Source: an uncultured Anaerolineales bacterium (lineage in GTDB: Bacteria; Chloroflexota; Anaerolineae; Anaerolineales; Villigracilaceae). From it: 36,439 bases of DNA. Positions 1 to 7,695 of this stretch are shown here, piece by piece (position 1 is the first letter of the stretch; every line of letters begins with the position of its first letter). A program made the position numbers and the translations under genes. The notes under the pieces are model-generated. The model saw nothing but the letters and a program-made list of their open reading frames with translations, was not told the origin of the DNA and searched no databases. Where the stretch lies: NCBI GenBank assembly GCA_949319575.1, contig CASGHD010000186.1, positions 1 to 36,439 of the forward strand. Reading direction: 5' to 3'.

Positions 1-70
1 CTTTGTCGGAAGCGTTTCAAAAGCCCGCAACCCACTGGTTGCACGAACTTTTCAATCTCCATGCCAAGGA

Positions 71-136
71 TTCCACGATGTCCTCAAGGTTATTCGGTTA
101 GTAAGGTTCGGTTCGTTCCATGATGTCCGTAAGGTT
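71..136. repeat. Two imperfect 21-bp direct repeats
   Basis: Bases 71-91 and 116-136 are near copies (about 18 of 21 identical, each starting TTCCA and ending AAGGTT), set 45 bp apart just beyond the 3' end of the serine recombinase gene. No gene is visible in 1-148. The position next to a recombinase makes a recombination or accessory-protein site possible, but nothing in the sequence proves it. Confidence 0.45.
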
Positions 137-148
137 GACAACTACTCA

Positions 149-1756
149 TTACAGCCGAGCTACAATTTCACCACCATTCGGAAAATCCAGTAGTTTTTTT
201 CTCACTTCCTGATCCATGATTTTGGCTCGAAACTCCACCTGAATATCCCGCTTGCCATTGATCATCGCTTCAGCAACAAGTTCATCCACCAGTTGCTTTT
301 TCATCAAAAAGACACGATGCTGCTCTTCGGGAGTTTTGGGGATAGCCTTGTTCAATTCTTCGATCCCTACCTGAAGATTCGACACATACTCCTTGACCTT
401 TTCTTCCCAATCCCACGTGGCATAGGTGTCTAACTCTTGTTCCAGGGCTGTCAGCCTGCGTTTCAATCGTTCTTCTACTGTATACAGTTCACGCATCCGC
501 GCATCAAATTCAGCATCCGCCCTCATCTTTATGCGGGCTTCCGTAATCACTTGTTGGCGCTTAGCGGACTCCTTATCCAGTTCTTCAAGAATCTGCCTCC
601 GATCTTTTTGTAGATGTTCGTACTTTTGCTGGAGTTGTTTGACCAGGTCTTTGGCTTGCGCATGTAGGAATTCCGGGTTCATTGCGAACTCATACAATTT
701 CTTCCAGACCTGAGTTTCTGCTCGTTTAGCACTCACGGATTTCGGGCATTCCGGGGGTCTGAGTTCCTTATGGGGTTGTGGGCAGAAATAGGTACTGATC
801 GGGGTCTTGCGCTCCACCCACTCTCCCTTGCGGCTGTTGCGATGGGTTGCTGTGCGTGCCCGCCAAGTCAAATTACAGGCACATTTCAAATGTCCGGCTA
901 TCAGGTAATCATTTTGCCGGCGGTGTTCGGGGTAAGTTTTGTTTTCTTCTCGCATTTTCATAAACAATTCATAGGTGGATATATTGATGATGGGTGCAAC
1001 AGGGATTTGGAAGGTCTGCCCTGCACGGGAATAGCTTTTGAATCCATAAGCATATTCTCTGGCAGACCGCAGTATAGCCTGAATACTGGACCGGGACCAT
1101 TGGATGTGTCGGGGAATGCTGCTCCCCTTTTGTGGAGCATTGCCAGCGATCAGGCGTTTTCGAATTAGATTGAGGGGAGTTTTTTGAATGTACCAATCAA
1201 AGATATTCCGAACCCATTTCGCCTCTTCTTCGACAAGGTGGATATTTTCACCTATACGAATATAGCCGTAGCGATCCTGTCCAGTATTTGCTTTTCCTGC
1301 TCCGAGCCGCGCTTTGACTCCCATCTCCATCCGCTCTTTCATCCCATCCAATTCCATTTGGGCTACCCAGGCACGGATGGGAGCGATCTTGGGATCGAAG
1401 TTTTCTTTTGCGAGCAGGATTTCGATCTTGTAGTCTTGGACGGTTTCCAAGACGGTCAACATCGCTCGTATCCCGCGATACAGTCTGTCTTCGCGCCAGA
1501 CGAGGATGACATCGAATTTGTCCCTAGACGCATCTTTGAGCATGGACTGCAAACCGGGACGGTCTGAACGGCTGCCAGAAGGCTCGACCAACCTGTTCCC
1601 CACTCGGTACTTTTCCACATCCCGATACACATGAATTACATCGAATCCTTTTTGTTTTGCTAGCATTTGGCAATCACTTTCTTGTTCACTGGGGCTGGAT
1701 TTTTCTCCTTGGATTTCGGATGATGTACGGATGTAGATCACTGCTCGGCGAGACAT
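149..1756 (-). CDS. Large serine recombinase (site-specific integrase/resolvase family)
   Basis: 535-residue serine recombinase that would cut and rejoin DNA through a 5'-phosphoserine link. The N-terminal resolvase domain (about 1-150) opens with YIRTSSE, so Ser12 is the predicted nucleophile with Arg10 beside it; the family DRPGLQ and WREDRLYRG stretches follow near 65-95. A recombinase domain spans about 160-285, then a zinc-ribbon-like part with Cys292, Cys294, Cys325 and Cys337, then a charged coiled coil at about 365-460, as in large serine integrases. The ATG has a good AAGGAG six bases upstream. Codon use is more AT-rich than in the central genes, which suggests transfer. It is probably the integrase of an element extending left of the window. 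Which att sites it uses cannot be read from here. Confidence 0.93.
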   Translation of the reverse strand: MSRRAVIYIRTSSEIQGEKSSPSEQESDCQMLAKQKGFDVIHVYRDVEKYRVGNRLVEPSGSRSDRPGLQSMLKDASRDKFDVILVWREDRLYRGIRAMLTVLETVQDYKIEILLAKENFDPKIAPIRAWVAQMELDGMKERMEMGVKARLGAGKANTGQDRYGYIRIGENIHLVEEEAKWVRNIFDWYIQKTPLNLIRKRLIAGNAPQKGSSIPRHIQWSRSSIQAILRSAREYAYGFKSYSRAGQTFQIPVAPIINISTYELFMKMREENKTYPEHRRQNDYLIAGHLKCACNLTWRARTATHRNSRKGEWVERKTPISTYFCPQPHKELRPPECPKSVSAKRAETQVWKKLYEFAMNPEFLHAQAKDLVKQLQQKYEHLQKDRRQILEELDKESAKRQQVITEARIKMRADAEFDARMRELYTVEERLKRRLTALEQELDTYATWDWEEKVKEYVSNLQVGIEELNKAIPKTPEEQHRVFLMKKQLVDELVAEAMINGKRDIQVEFRAKIMDQEVRKKLLDFPNGGEIVARL

Positions 1757-1836
1757 TTTTGACTCCTTGGTAATCTATGGTGCTTTTTATTCTATGCTCC
1801 AGAAATACCATTCGATATTTAGTCGCCGAGTTCTGG

Positions 1837-1877
1837 TTTGTACAATTACGCAACATTATTGCATATTTGTACAATTA
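1837..1877. repeat. Pair of 12-bp direct repeats TTTGTACAATTA
   Basis: TTTGTACAATTA occurs at 1837-1848 and again at 1866-1877, 29 bp apart. Each copy contains the palindrome TTGTACAA, and a GCAA...TTGC inverted pair lies between them. The array sits in the gap between the divergent recombinase and ATPase genes and overlaps the predicted ATPase promoter. It could be an operator or a recombinase-related site. Confidence 0.6.
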
Positions 1878-1887
1878 ATGATAAAAT
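1859..1887 (+). promoter_or_regulatory. Predicted promoter of the DUF4143 ATPase gene
   Basis: TTGCAT (1859-1864), a 17-bp spacer and TAAAAT (1882-1887) resemble a housekeeping promoter, placing transcription start near 1894, about 35 bases before the ATG. The second TTTGTACAATTA repeat falls inside the spacer, so a protein bound there would block this promoter. Confidence 0.4.
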
Positions 1888-1928
1888 AGAAACATCGATA
1901 GCCATTATCCGCTCAGTGGAGTGCTCTT

Positions 1929-3080
1929 ATGATCGAAAGAACTCTGGCAACCAAGCTAATTACACTTGCGAAGAAATTCCAAGTCATTACCCTCACTGGT
2001 CCTCGCCAATCAGGGAAGACCACCCTCGTTCGGGCTACCTTTCCTACCTTGCCTTATGTATCTTTGGAAGAGCCTGACATCCGCCAGATTGCGCTGACCG
2101 ATGCGCGTGGCTTCCTCGCCAATTATCCGAACGGGGCGATTTTAGATGAAATCCAAAATACTCCAGATTTGTTTTCCTACATTCAAAAGCTGGTAGATGA
2201 GAACCGAAAAATTCAATTCATTCTGACCGGTTCATCAAACTTCCTGTTGATGGAAAAAATCAGTCAAACGCTGGCAGGACGTACTGCTGTTCTACACTTG
2301 CTGCCGTTATCTTTTTCTGAAATGAAGCCAGGTGCGGTGCAATACGAAAGTCTGATTTTCAAAGGTCTATATCCACGTATTTATGATCGTGACATCGATC
2401 CCACTGATTTTTATCCGGCGTACATCCAAACCTATGTTGAGAAAGATGTGCGTTTGATGAAAAACATCGGAGATATCAATTCTTTTATTCAATTCACACA
2501 GTTATGCGCCGGGCGGATCGGACAGTTGCTCAACTATGCCAGCCTGGCAAGCGACGCTGGCATCAGCCCAAACACTGCCAAAGCCTGGCTATCCATTTTG
2601 GAGAGTTCCTACATCCTGTATCGTCTGCAACCCTATCATCGCAACTTCAACAAGCGGTTGGTCAAATCGCCTAAGTTATACTTTTACGACACGGGCATTG
2701 CTTGTTCCCTGCTTGGTATTCGCGAGGAAAATCAGGTTAACTCACACTATCTCAAGGGTGGGCTTTTTGAGAATCTGATCATCAATGAGTTTATTAAGCG
2801 CAACTTCCATCGTGGCGAGAATCGTCTGCCGTATTTTTGGCAGGACAACCATGGTAAAGAGATTGACTGTCTATTGGTAAATGGCGAAAAAATCACCCCA
2901 GTTGAGATCAAATCTGGTAAAACGATGTCTACCAGTTACTTCGACAACCTCCAATACTGGCAACAGTTGACGGCGGTTCCTAAAAAACAAGTGTATGTTG
3001 TTTATGGAGGAGAGCAGTCCATGCAGACTAGTACTGGATCTTTCATCAGTTGGCGAGAGTTGGAGCGTATTCCAGATTAA
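1929..3080 (+). CDS. AAA-type ATPase with DUF4143-like C-terminal domain
   Basis: 383 residues. The N-terminal P-loop domain has Walker A GPRQSGKTT at 24-32 and a Walker B-like AILDEIQ at about 70-76, followed by ILTGSSNFLL, a sensor-like segment typical of this family. The C-terminal half (LYFYDTGIACSLLG, GLFENLIINEF, then KEIDCLLV and VEIKSGK) matches the DUF4143 region, whose end resembles a PD-(D/E)xK nuclease fold (E-I-D ... E-I-K). The family is common, often beside mobile or toxin genes, and its role is not settled. The start is supported by GGAG upstream. Codon use resembles the recombinase rather than the central cluster. It is divergent from the recombinase and convergent with the selenoprotein gene. 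Confidence 0.9.
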   Translation: MIERTLATKLITLAKKFQVITLTGPRQSGKTTLVRATFPTLPYVSLEEPDIRQIALTDARGFLANYPNGAILDEIQNTPDLFSYIQKLVDENRKIQFILTGSSNFLLMEKISQTLAGRTAVLHLLPLSFSEMKPGAVQYESLIFKGLYPRIYDRDIDPTDFYPAYIQTYVEKDVRLMKNIGDINSFIQFTQLCAGRIGQLLNYASLASDAGISPNTAKAWLSILESSYILYRLQPYHRNFNKRLVKSPKLYFYDTGIACSLLGIREENQVNSHYLKGGLFENLIINEFIKRNFHRGENRLPYFWQDNHGKEIDCLLVNGEKITPVEIKSGKTMSTSYFDNLQYWQQLTAVPKKQVYVVYGGEQSMQTSTGSFISWRELERIPD

Positions 3081-3253
3081 TGAGTTGCTAGACGAGTGTA
3101 TCAGTATCCGCAAACGGTCATGCCGCACTTTCCATCAAAGGGTGCGTACATAAGGAAAAACGCCTCGATAATCCTTCCCTTTTTGCAGGATTGTTGGGGC
3201 AATATTTTTTATTAGAGTATAAGATTCGTTTACGATACTCGTCTTGGATTGGC

Positions 3254-3724
3254 TTATCCTAGGTTGATCTCATCCGCTAGGGACAAGATCTCCTCGTTGG
3301 CAGGGATATCCGTCATATCGTGCCCATAATGGACATAACGCGCCACTCCAGCCTTGTCAATCAGTACCTGGGCGGGCATGCGTCCCATTTTGAACAGGTT
3401 AACTTCCTGTCCGTACAGTTTCAGCACGCTGGACTTGGGATCGGGCAAGCCGATGAAGGGAAGCGCTTCTTTTTCGAAGTAGGCAGTGAAGGCTTTTACA
3501 TCTTCAGGTCCCACAACCACAACTTCGACATTGCATTCAATAAATTTCTGATGGTCCTGGCGCAACTGCGCCATCTGCTTTTGGCAGAATGGTCAGGCAA
3601 ATGTGCGGTTGAAGACCAGCAGCACATTCTTTTGGTTGCGCAGGGCTGATAATTTGAAAGTCTTGCCGGTGTAATCGGTCAGGTTGAAATCCGGGGCAGG
3701 CGTATTGATGGAAACGCGGGGCAT
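3254..3724 (-). CDS. Probable selenocysteine-containing peroxiredoxin-like protein (UxxC)
   Basis: Reading from the ATG at 3724 (AAAGGAT ribosome site upstream) gives 156 residues if one in-frame TGA at 3593-3595 is read through. The N-terminus (PAPDFNLTDYTGKTFKLSAL) is a classic AhpC/TSA-type thioredoxin fold. The TGA is codon 44, in FNRTFA-U-PFCQKQM, where relatives have the first Cys of a CxxC redox centre; the second Cys is Cys47. After it the frame runs without break through the expected fold (VVVVGPED, LPFIGLPDPKSSVLKLYG, PAQVLIDKAG) to the natural stop. A 6-bp GC-rich hairpin with loop AGUU starts 20 bases after the TGA, as bacterial SECIS elements do. Likely a thiol/selenol peroxidase or disulfide reductase. 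Alternatives are a nonsense-mutated pseudogene or a sequencing error; the exact position of the TGA makes selenocysteine more likely. No sel genes are in the window. Confidence 0.78.
3558..3573 (-). promoter_or_regulatory. Candidate bacterial SECIS hairpin
   Basis: On the minus strand, TGGCGC-AGTT-GCGCCA forms a perfect 6-bp stem with a four-base loop. The loop begins 26 bases after the first base of the TGA codon's end and has G as its second base, inside the spacing and apical-G rules described for bacterial SECIS elements bound by SelB. It lies inside the coding sequence, as bacterial SECIS must. Confidence 0.65.
3593..3595 (-). other. In-frame TGA, predicted selenocysteine codon (Sec44)
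   Basis: TGA on the minus strand replaces the first Cys codon of a CPFC-type motif. Upstream and downstream frames are the same and both encode conserved peroxiredoxin-fold sequence, so the codon interrupts an otherwise intact gene. Confidence 0.75.
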
Positions 3725-3772
3725 GGGTAAATCCTTTTTTATTTTTTGCTACCGTATATTTCCTTCGTAAAG

Positions 3773-3835
3773 AAACCCTAAAGGTCTTGCCGATTCATCG
3801 GTGATTTGCGAAGGCAAAACAGACCTTTAGGGTTT
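3773..3835. repeat. 15-bp perfect inverted repeat, long hairpin
   Basis: AAACCCTAAAGGTCT (3773-3787) and its exact complement (3821-3835) enclose 33 bases that contain smaller pairings (TGCC/GGCA, CGAT/ATCG). It lies between the SDR stop and the selenoprotein start, both on the minus strand. There is no U-run on either side, so it is better seen as a palindromic repeat or a structured leader than as a plain terminator. Confidence 0.7.
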
Positions 3836-3932
3836 GGGATGTAAGGTAGAGATTTTTTTACGGGTTAGTGAATCTCTTGCCCAATTTTTTCTGGGTTATC
3901 GCTCCGCTTTGTTGCGTGAAGCATTTGCAGCC

Positions 3933-4745
3933 TCACTCCGGCAGCAGCGACGCCATTTGCTTTGAAATAAATCTTGCCGCACGTTTGGAACTGATACGGT
4001 AAATGAAGTTCATGAACGCGGAATCACGCCCGACCAGAATTTCGTACTCATCACGCTCGATCCCGTCCACGATGATTTCCGCAGCTTTGCTGGGAGGCAG
4101 GACTTTCATGGCGCGTTGATTGCTCGATGCGTCCACCTTCAAACTGTCACCCACGCCAGAATTGTTCGCGATATTTGTGCCGATGGCGCCGGGGAAGATG
4201 ACCGTCACCTTGACGTTGGTGTTCGAGAGTTCGGAGTGCAGGGCTTCGGTCATCAATTTGACCGCCGCCTTCGACGCGCCGTAGATGCCCTGTCCCGGCA
4301 CGGGGAGGAATCCGCCCATACTGGAGATGTTGGCGATGTGCGCTTCGGGACGTTTGAGCAGGTGCGGCAGGAAGGTTTTGATCATGTAGAGCGTGCCGTA
4401 GAAATTGACGTTCATCACACGCTCGATGGCGGAATAGTCGAGATCGTTGATGCGAACGAAGGGCTGGATGATGCCCGCGACGTTGATTACCCCATCCACC
4501 GCGCCGTGTTTGGCGATGACCTGTTCGGGCAGGGCTTCCACTGCCGCACGGTCGGTGATGTTGACGACGTGCAGAGAGAGTTTATCTTTCTTGTCGCCCG
4601 CGAGTTCAGCGGTCTCTTTCAGCCCTGCTTCGCTAATGTCGAGCGCGGCGACGCGCGCGCCTTTGTTCAGAAGATGCAGAACCAGTTCTCGCCCGATGCC
4701 ATTTCCGCCGCCCGTGACGACGATGATTTTGTTTTGAGTTTTCAT
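3933..4745 (-). CDS. SDR-family NAD(P)-dependent oxidoreductase
   Basis: 270-residue classical short-chain dehydrogenase. The nucleotide site is TGGGNGIG (11-18); an Asp at the end of strand 2 (ALDIS, about 36) suggests NAD rather than NADP. The NAG-type motif reads NVAG (88-91), and the catalytic set is Ser142, Tyr155 and Lys159 (YGASK). The chosen ATG follows AAGGAG and gives the usual family length; a longer frame opening upstream at TTG 4850 adds 35 unconserved residues and is rejected. It follows the KstD-like flavoprotein gene on the same strand after 213 bp, so the two may act on the same steroid-like or lipid ketone/alcohol. The substrate cannot be read from sequence. Confidence 0.9.
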   Translation of the reverse strand: MKTQNKIIVVTGGGNGIGRELVLHLLNKGARVAALDISEAGLKETAELAGDKKDKLSLHVVNITDRAAVEALPEQVIAKHGAVDGVINVAGIIQPFVRINDLDYSAIERVMNVNFYGTLYMIKTFLPHLLKRPEAHIANISSMGGFLPVPGQGIYGASKAAVKLMTEALHSELSNTNVKVTVIFPGAIGTNIANNSGVGDSLKVDASSNQRAMKVLPPSKAAEIIVDGIERDEYEILVGRDSAFMNFIYRISSKRAARFISKQMASLLPE

Positions 4746-4843
4746 GAAGTATGCTCCTTGTTGTTTGGAATAAATCCTAAAATGCTTGAATATCTTTAAT
4801 ACATAACAAATGAATTTCTTGTTTTTTTGTGCAAGAATTTTTA

Positions 4844-4862
4844 AACACAACGGCGTTGTGTT
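4844..4862 (-). terminator. Possible terminator after the flavoprotein gene
   Basis: AACACAAC-GCC-GTTGTGTT on the minus strand is an 8-bp stem with a three-base loop followed by an A/T-rich TTTAAAAATT. It lies about 100 bases past the flavoprotein stop and before the SDR start. The U-tract is poor, so termination would be partial. Confidence 0.4.
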
Positions 4863-4958
4863 GAGCCTGCCGAAACAACACGAAGTACAGAAAGGTTTTA
4901 AAGGTTTTCCTTCGTGATCTTGGTGTACTTTGTGTTTAAAGCCTTTTCGGTTTCGGCT

Positions 4959-6647
4959 TTACGGCAATTTCCCAACGGGACGGATCTTCCCGCCCGCGAT
5001 GTGTTTCGCGGCGATGTAGCCGAAGGTCATCGAAGGTCCAATCGTGCTGCCCGCGCCGGGATAGGTGTTGCCCATCACCGAAGCGGAGTTGTTGCCGACG
5101 GCGTACAAGCCCGCGATGATAGAGCCGTCTTCGCGCAGGACGCGCGCGTGTTCGTCCATCACCAGCCCGCCCTTCGTGCCGAGATCGCCCGCCACCATCT
5201 GCACTGCGTAGAACGGCGGCTTCTCGATGGGCGCAAGGCAGGGATTGGGCTTCACCGTCGGGTCGCCGTAGTAGCGGTCGTAGGCGCTGTCGCCGCGACG
5301 GAAATCTTCGTCCACGCCGCTGCGGGCAAATTGATTGAAGCGTCCAATCGTCTCCGCGAGAGTGTTGGAATCCATGCCGCATTGCTTCGCCAGTTCTTCG
5401 ATGGTGTCGGCGCGTTTGAAATATCCGCTCGTGAAATAGGATTCGGGAATCGCCTGCATCGGGAACAACGTGCCGAAAATATATTTGCTGCGATAGCGGC
5501 TGTCCATGATGAAGGTCGCGGGGACGTGCGGGACTTCGGCGGTGTGCTTCTCGTACATCGCGTGGACGACTTCGACGTAGGACGCCGCTTCATTCGTGAA
5601 CCGTTTGCCTGCCGCGTTGACCATGATCCCGCCCGGGTACGAGCGTTCGCCGACGTGGAACATAGGCGGCGCGTTCGGCGGGACGCTGGTCGGTCCCCAC
5701 CAGGCGTCGTCCATCAGGTCAATTTTTCCGCCGATCTTCATCCCCGCCTGGATCACGTCGCCGGTGTTGGCGGGGTTGCCCGAACTCCACTCGTGATTGA
5801 CGGGCGCCTTCTGATATTTTTCGCGCATGGCTTGGTTGTGATCGAATCCGCCCGCCGCCAGAACCACGCCTTTGTTGGCGCGAATCCGAATCGGCTTGCC
5901 ATCTTTCTCGACGACGATTCCCACGCACGCCCCGTTCTCAATCACCAACTCCTTGAGCGGCGAGTTCAGCCAGATGGGGACGTTTTCATCTTTGAGCGAG
6001 AACCGCAGGCGCGCGATCAACGTCCGACCGAGAGTCAGATACTTCACGCCGGTCAGCATGTTGAAAATTGTCCGAATGCCCACTTTGAGCGCCGTCCACT
6101 TGCCCGCCCAGGTGGAGGTGATCATGCCCAGTTTGTTGTATTCGCCAATGCTGAACGCCAGTCCCGCCGGGGCTTCGAGACTCATCGGGCGCAGTTGCGG
6201 GAAGTCGCTGCCGAGTTTCGCGCCGTTGAAGGGAGCGGCTTCGAGCGCGCGTCCATCCGCCATGCCGCCGGGTCGTTCTGGATAATAATCGGCGTAGCCC
6301 TTTGCGCGTTGAAAGCGGACTTGCGAATTGCCTGCCAGATACTTCACCATCTCCGGGGCATTTTCCAGATACGCGTCCTGCAAGGATTGCGGCGTGCGAT
6401 TCCCGACGGTGCTTTGCAAATAAGTGCGCGCTTTTTCGGGCGAGTCGTCCAAACCGTCCCGTTGTAAAAGGTAATTATTCGGAATCCACAGCCCACCCCC
6501 GGAGAGAGCCGTCGAGCCGCCGTAGTATTCCGATTTCTCAACCATCAAAACATCCAGCCCCGCCTGCTTTGCCACCAGTGCGGCAGTCATCCCGCCGCCG
6601 CCCGTGCCGACAATAACGACATCGGTTGTGTGATCCCAGTTTGTCAT
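4959..6647 (-). CDS. FAD-dependent 3-ketosteroid delta-1-dehydrogenase-like flavoprotein
   Basis: 562 residues, the length of KstD and related fumarate-reductase-type flavoproteins. The N-terminal dinucleotide site is DVVIVGTGGGGMTAAL (9-24), followed by GGSTALSGGGLWIPNN (43-58), a stretch highly typical of 3-ketosteroid dehydrogenases and close FAD-binding dehydrogenases. The C-terminal FAD segment GLYAVGNNSASVMGNTYPGAGSTIGPSMTFG region is also present. It would desaturate a cyclic ketone next to the carbonyl, passing electrons through FAD. ATG is supported by AAGGAGAGG. It is divergent from a TetR gene that probably controls it. Narrow substrate assignment is uncertain because this superfamily is often over-annotated as KstD. 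Confidence 0.85.
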   Translation of the reverse strand: MTNWDHTTDVVIVGTGGGGMTAALVAKQAGLDVLMVEKSEYYGGSTALSGGGLWIPNNYLLQRDGLDDSPEKARTYLQSTVGNRTPQSLQDAYLENAPEMVKYLAGNSQVRFQRAKGYADYYPERPGGMADGRALEAAPFNGAKLGSDFPQLRPMSLEAPAGLAFSIGEYNKLGMITSTWAGKWTALKVGIRTIFNMLTGVKYLTLGRTLIARLRFSLKDENVPIWLNSPLKELVIENGACVGIVVEKDGKPIRIRANKGVVLAAGGFDHNQAMREKYQKAPVNHEWSSGNPANTGDVIQAGMKIGGKIDLMDDAWWGPTSVPPNAPPMFHVGERSYPGGIMVNAAGKRFTNEAASYVEVVHAMYEKHTAEVPHVPATFIMDSRYRSKYIFGTLFPMQAIPESYFTSGYFKRADTIEELAKQCGMDSNTLAETIGRFNQFARSGVDEDFRRGDSAYDRYYGDPTVKPNPCLAPIEKPPFYAVQMVAGDLGTKGGLVMDEHARVLREDGSIIAGLYAVGNNSASVMGNTYPGAGSTIGPSMTFGYIAAKHIAGGKIRPVGKLP

Positions 6648-6685
6648 GTGCCTCTCCTTGAGAAAGTTTGACCGATTTTACCCTT

Positions 6686-6709
6686 CTTACCTAACTAGCG
6701 CTAGGTAAG
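6686..6709. promoter_or_regulatory. Palindromic operator between flavoprotein and TetR genes
   Basis: CTTACCTA (6686-6693) and TAGGTAAG (6702-6709) form an 8-bp inverted repeat, and a second palindrome CTAGCGCTAG (6695-6704) overlaps it. The site lies upstream of both divergent genes and overlaps where their -35 regions should be, the usual layout for a TetR repressor controlling itself and its neighbour. Confidence 0.8.
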
Positions 6710-6726
6710 AAATTTGCAAAAACGTA

Positions 6727-6732
6727 TATAAT
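6727..6732 (+). promoter_or_regulatory. TATAAT -10 box of the TetR gene, probably leaderless
   Basis: A consensus TATAAT ends six bases before the ATG at 6739, so transcription should start at or next to the start codon. There is no Shine-Dalgarno sequence. The -35 position (about 6704-6709) falls in the operator. Confidence 0.6.
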
Positions 6733-6738
6733 CGGGGC

Positions 6739-7356
6739 ATGGCAAATTCAACCTCCCAAACAAAACCCAAACGCGTGCGACGTGACCGCAAGGATGAGAT
6801 TCTCGAAAAAGCCACGGCGCTCTTTGGCGAGTATGGCTTTCAAGGCGCAACCCTGGCGCGGATCGCCGAGGCGACCGGGCTGACCGAGCCGGGCGTCCTG
6901 CATTACTTCCCCAGCAAAGTGCATTTGTTGCAGGGCGTGTTGGAGTATCACGACCGGAAGGAGGTCGAACGATATTCAGGGATACTCCAAAAGGAAAAGG
7001 AGAGCGTCTTTGAAATTCTGAAACTTCACGAGGGCGTGCTGATCGAAGAGCAAAAGACCCCGGGGTTGATTCAACTGTTCGTGGTGTTGGTGGGGGAAAG
7101 CGTCCGAAGCGACCACCCCTCTCATGATTTTTTTGTGGAGCGTTACCGTCGCGTGCGCGAGATGTATGTGGAGCAATTTCTGCGCATGAACCAGCCGCGC
7201 TTCCGCCGCGACGTGGAACCTGAGAAACTCGCCACGCTCATCCTGGCAGTTGTGGACGGGTTGCAGATTCAGTGGCTGCTCGATCCTCAAAAAGTGGATG
7301 TGCAAGCGGCGTTCGAGTTGTTTTCGAAGATGGTTGCCGGGTATATGAGCGAGTAG
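6739..7356 (+). CDS. TetR/AcrR-family transcriptional regulator
   Basis: 205 residues. The N-terminal domain has RKDEILEKATALFGEYGFQGATLARIAEATGLTEPGVLHYFPSK (about 16-60 region), the classic TetR helix-turn-helix with a YF in the recognition helix. The C-terminal ligand-binding domain (about 75-205) resembles those of regulators of lipid or steroid genes (VVDGLQIQWLLDP). It is divergent from the flavoprotein gene across a strong palindrome, so it probably represses that gene and itself until a hydrophobic ligand binds. The predicted mRNA starts at the ATG. Confidence 0.93.
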   Translation: MANSTSQTKPKRVRRDRKDEILEKATALFGEYGFQGATLARIAEATGLTEPGVLHYFPSKVHLLQGVLEYHDRKEVERYSGILQKEKESVFEILKLHEGVLIEEQKTPGLIQLFVVLVGESVRSDHPSHDFFVERYRRVREMYVEQFLRMNQPRFRRDVEPEKLATLILAVVDGLQIQWLLDPQKVDVQAAFELFSKMVAGYMSE

Positions 7357-7695
7357 GCAACTACCGAGTTTTGAAAATTGACTAGCCGCCTGACAGCTTA
7401 CTCACTGAGAACATAAAGGTAAAGAAAAAGGCAGAGAGAGAAGCAAACATCGGTCTGTGTATTTCATAAGTTTTAAGGTTATAACTTTCAAGTGCAGGAC
7501 GTTTGTCAGTGTTTGATGAAGGTAGCGACATCGTACTGTAAATATACCAGCCTAATCCGTGTATCGGCACATTATGAAACTGGCATGGACAATTACGGAC
7601 TTGGCTAGGGTGAAGATATGCAGTCCGCGCATTCGGCGGATACGCTGCAGTATCGTCCAAAACTAGTGATGGGGTAAACTTGATGTCATCTCGTC
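7357..7695. other. 339-bp spacer without a convincing gene
   Basis: A/T-richer stretch between the TetR gene and the lipoprotein. One 92-codon minus-strand frame (7382-7660) lacks a ribosome site and has atypical composition. I see no clear promoter, terminator or repeat. Confidence 0.5.

Noticed and set aside
3254-3574. Peroxiredoxin as a 106-residue gene starting at 3574
   Set aside because: This start lies after the redox motif, has no ribosome site of its own and would give a protein without its active centre; conserved sequence continues upstream through the TGA.
4914-6467. Plus-strand open frame of 517 codons
   Set aside because: It lies opposite the KstD-like flavoprotein, which has clear FAD motifs; the translation shows no family features and comes from codon bias on the other strand.
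7382-7660. 92-codon minus-strand ORF
   Set aside because: No ribosome site, atypical composition and no recognisable motif.
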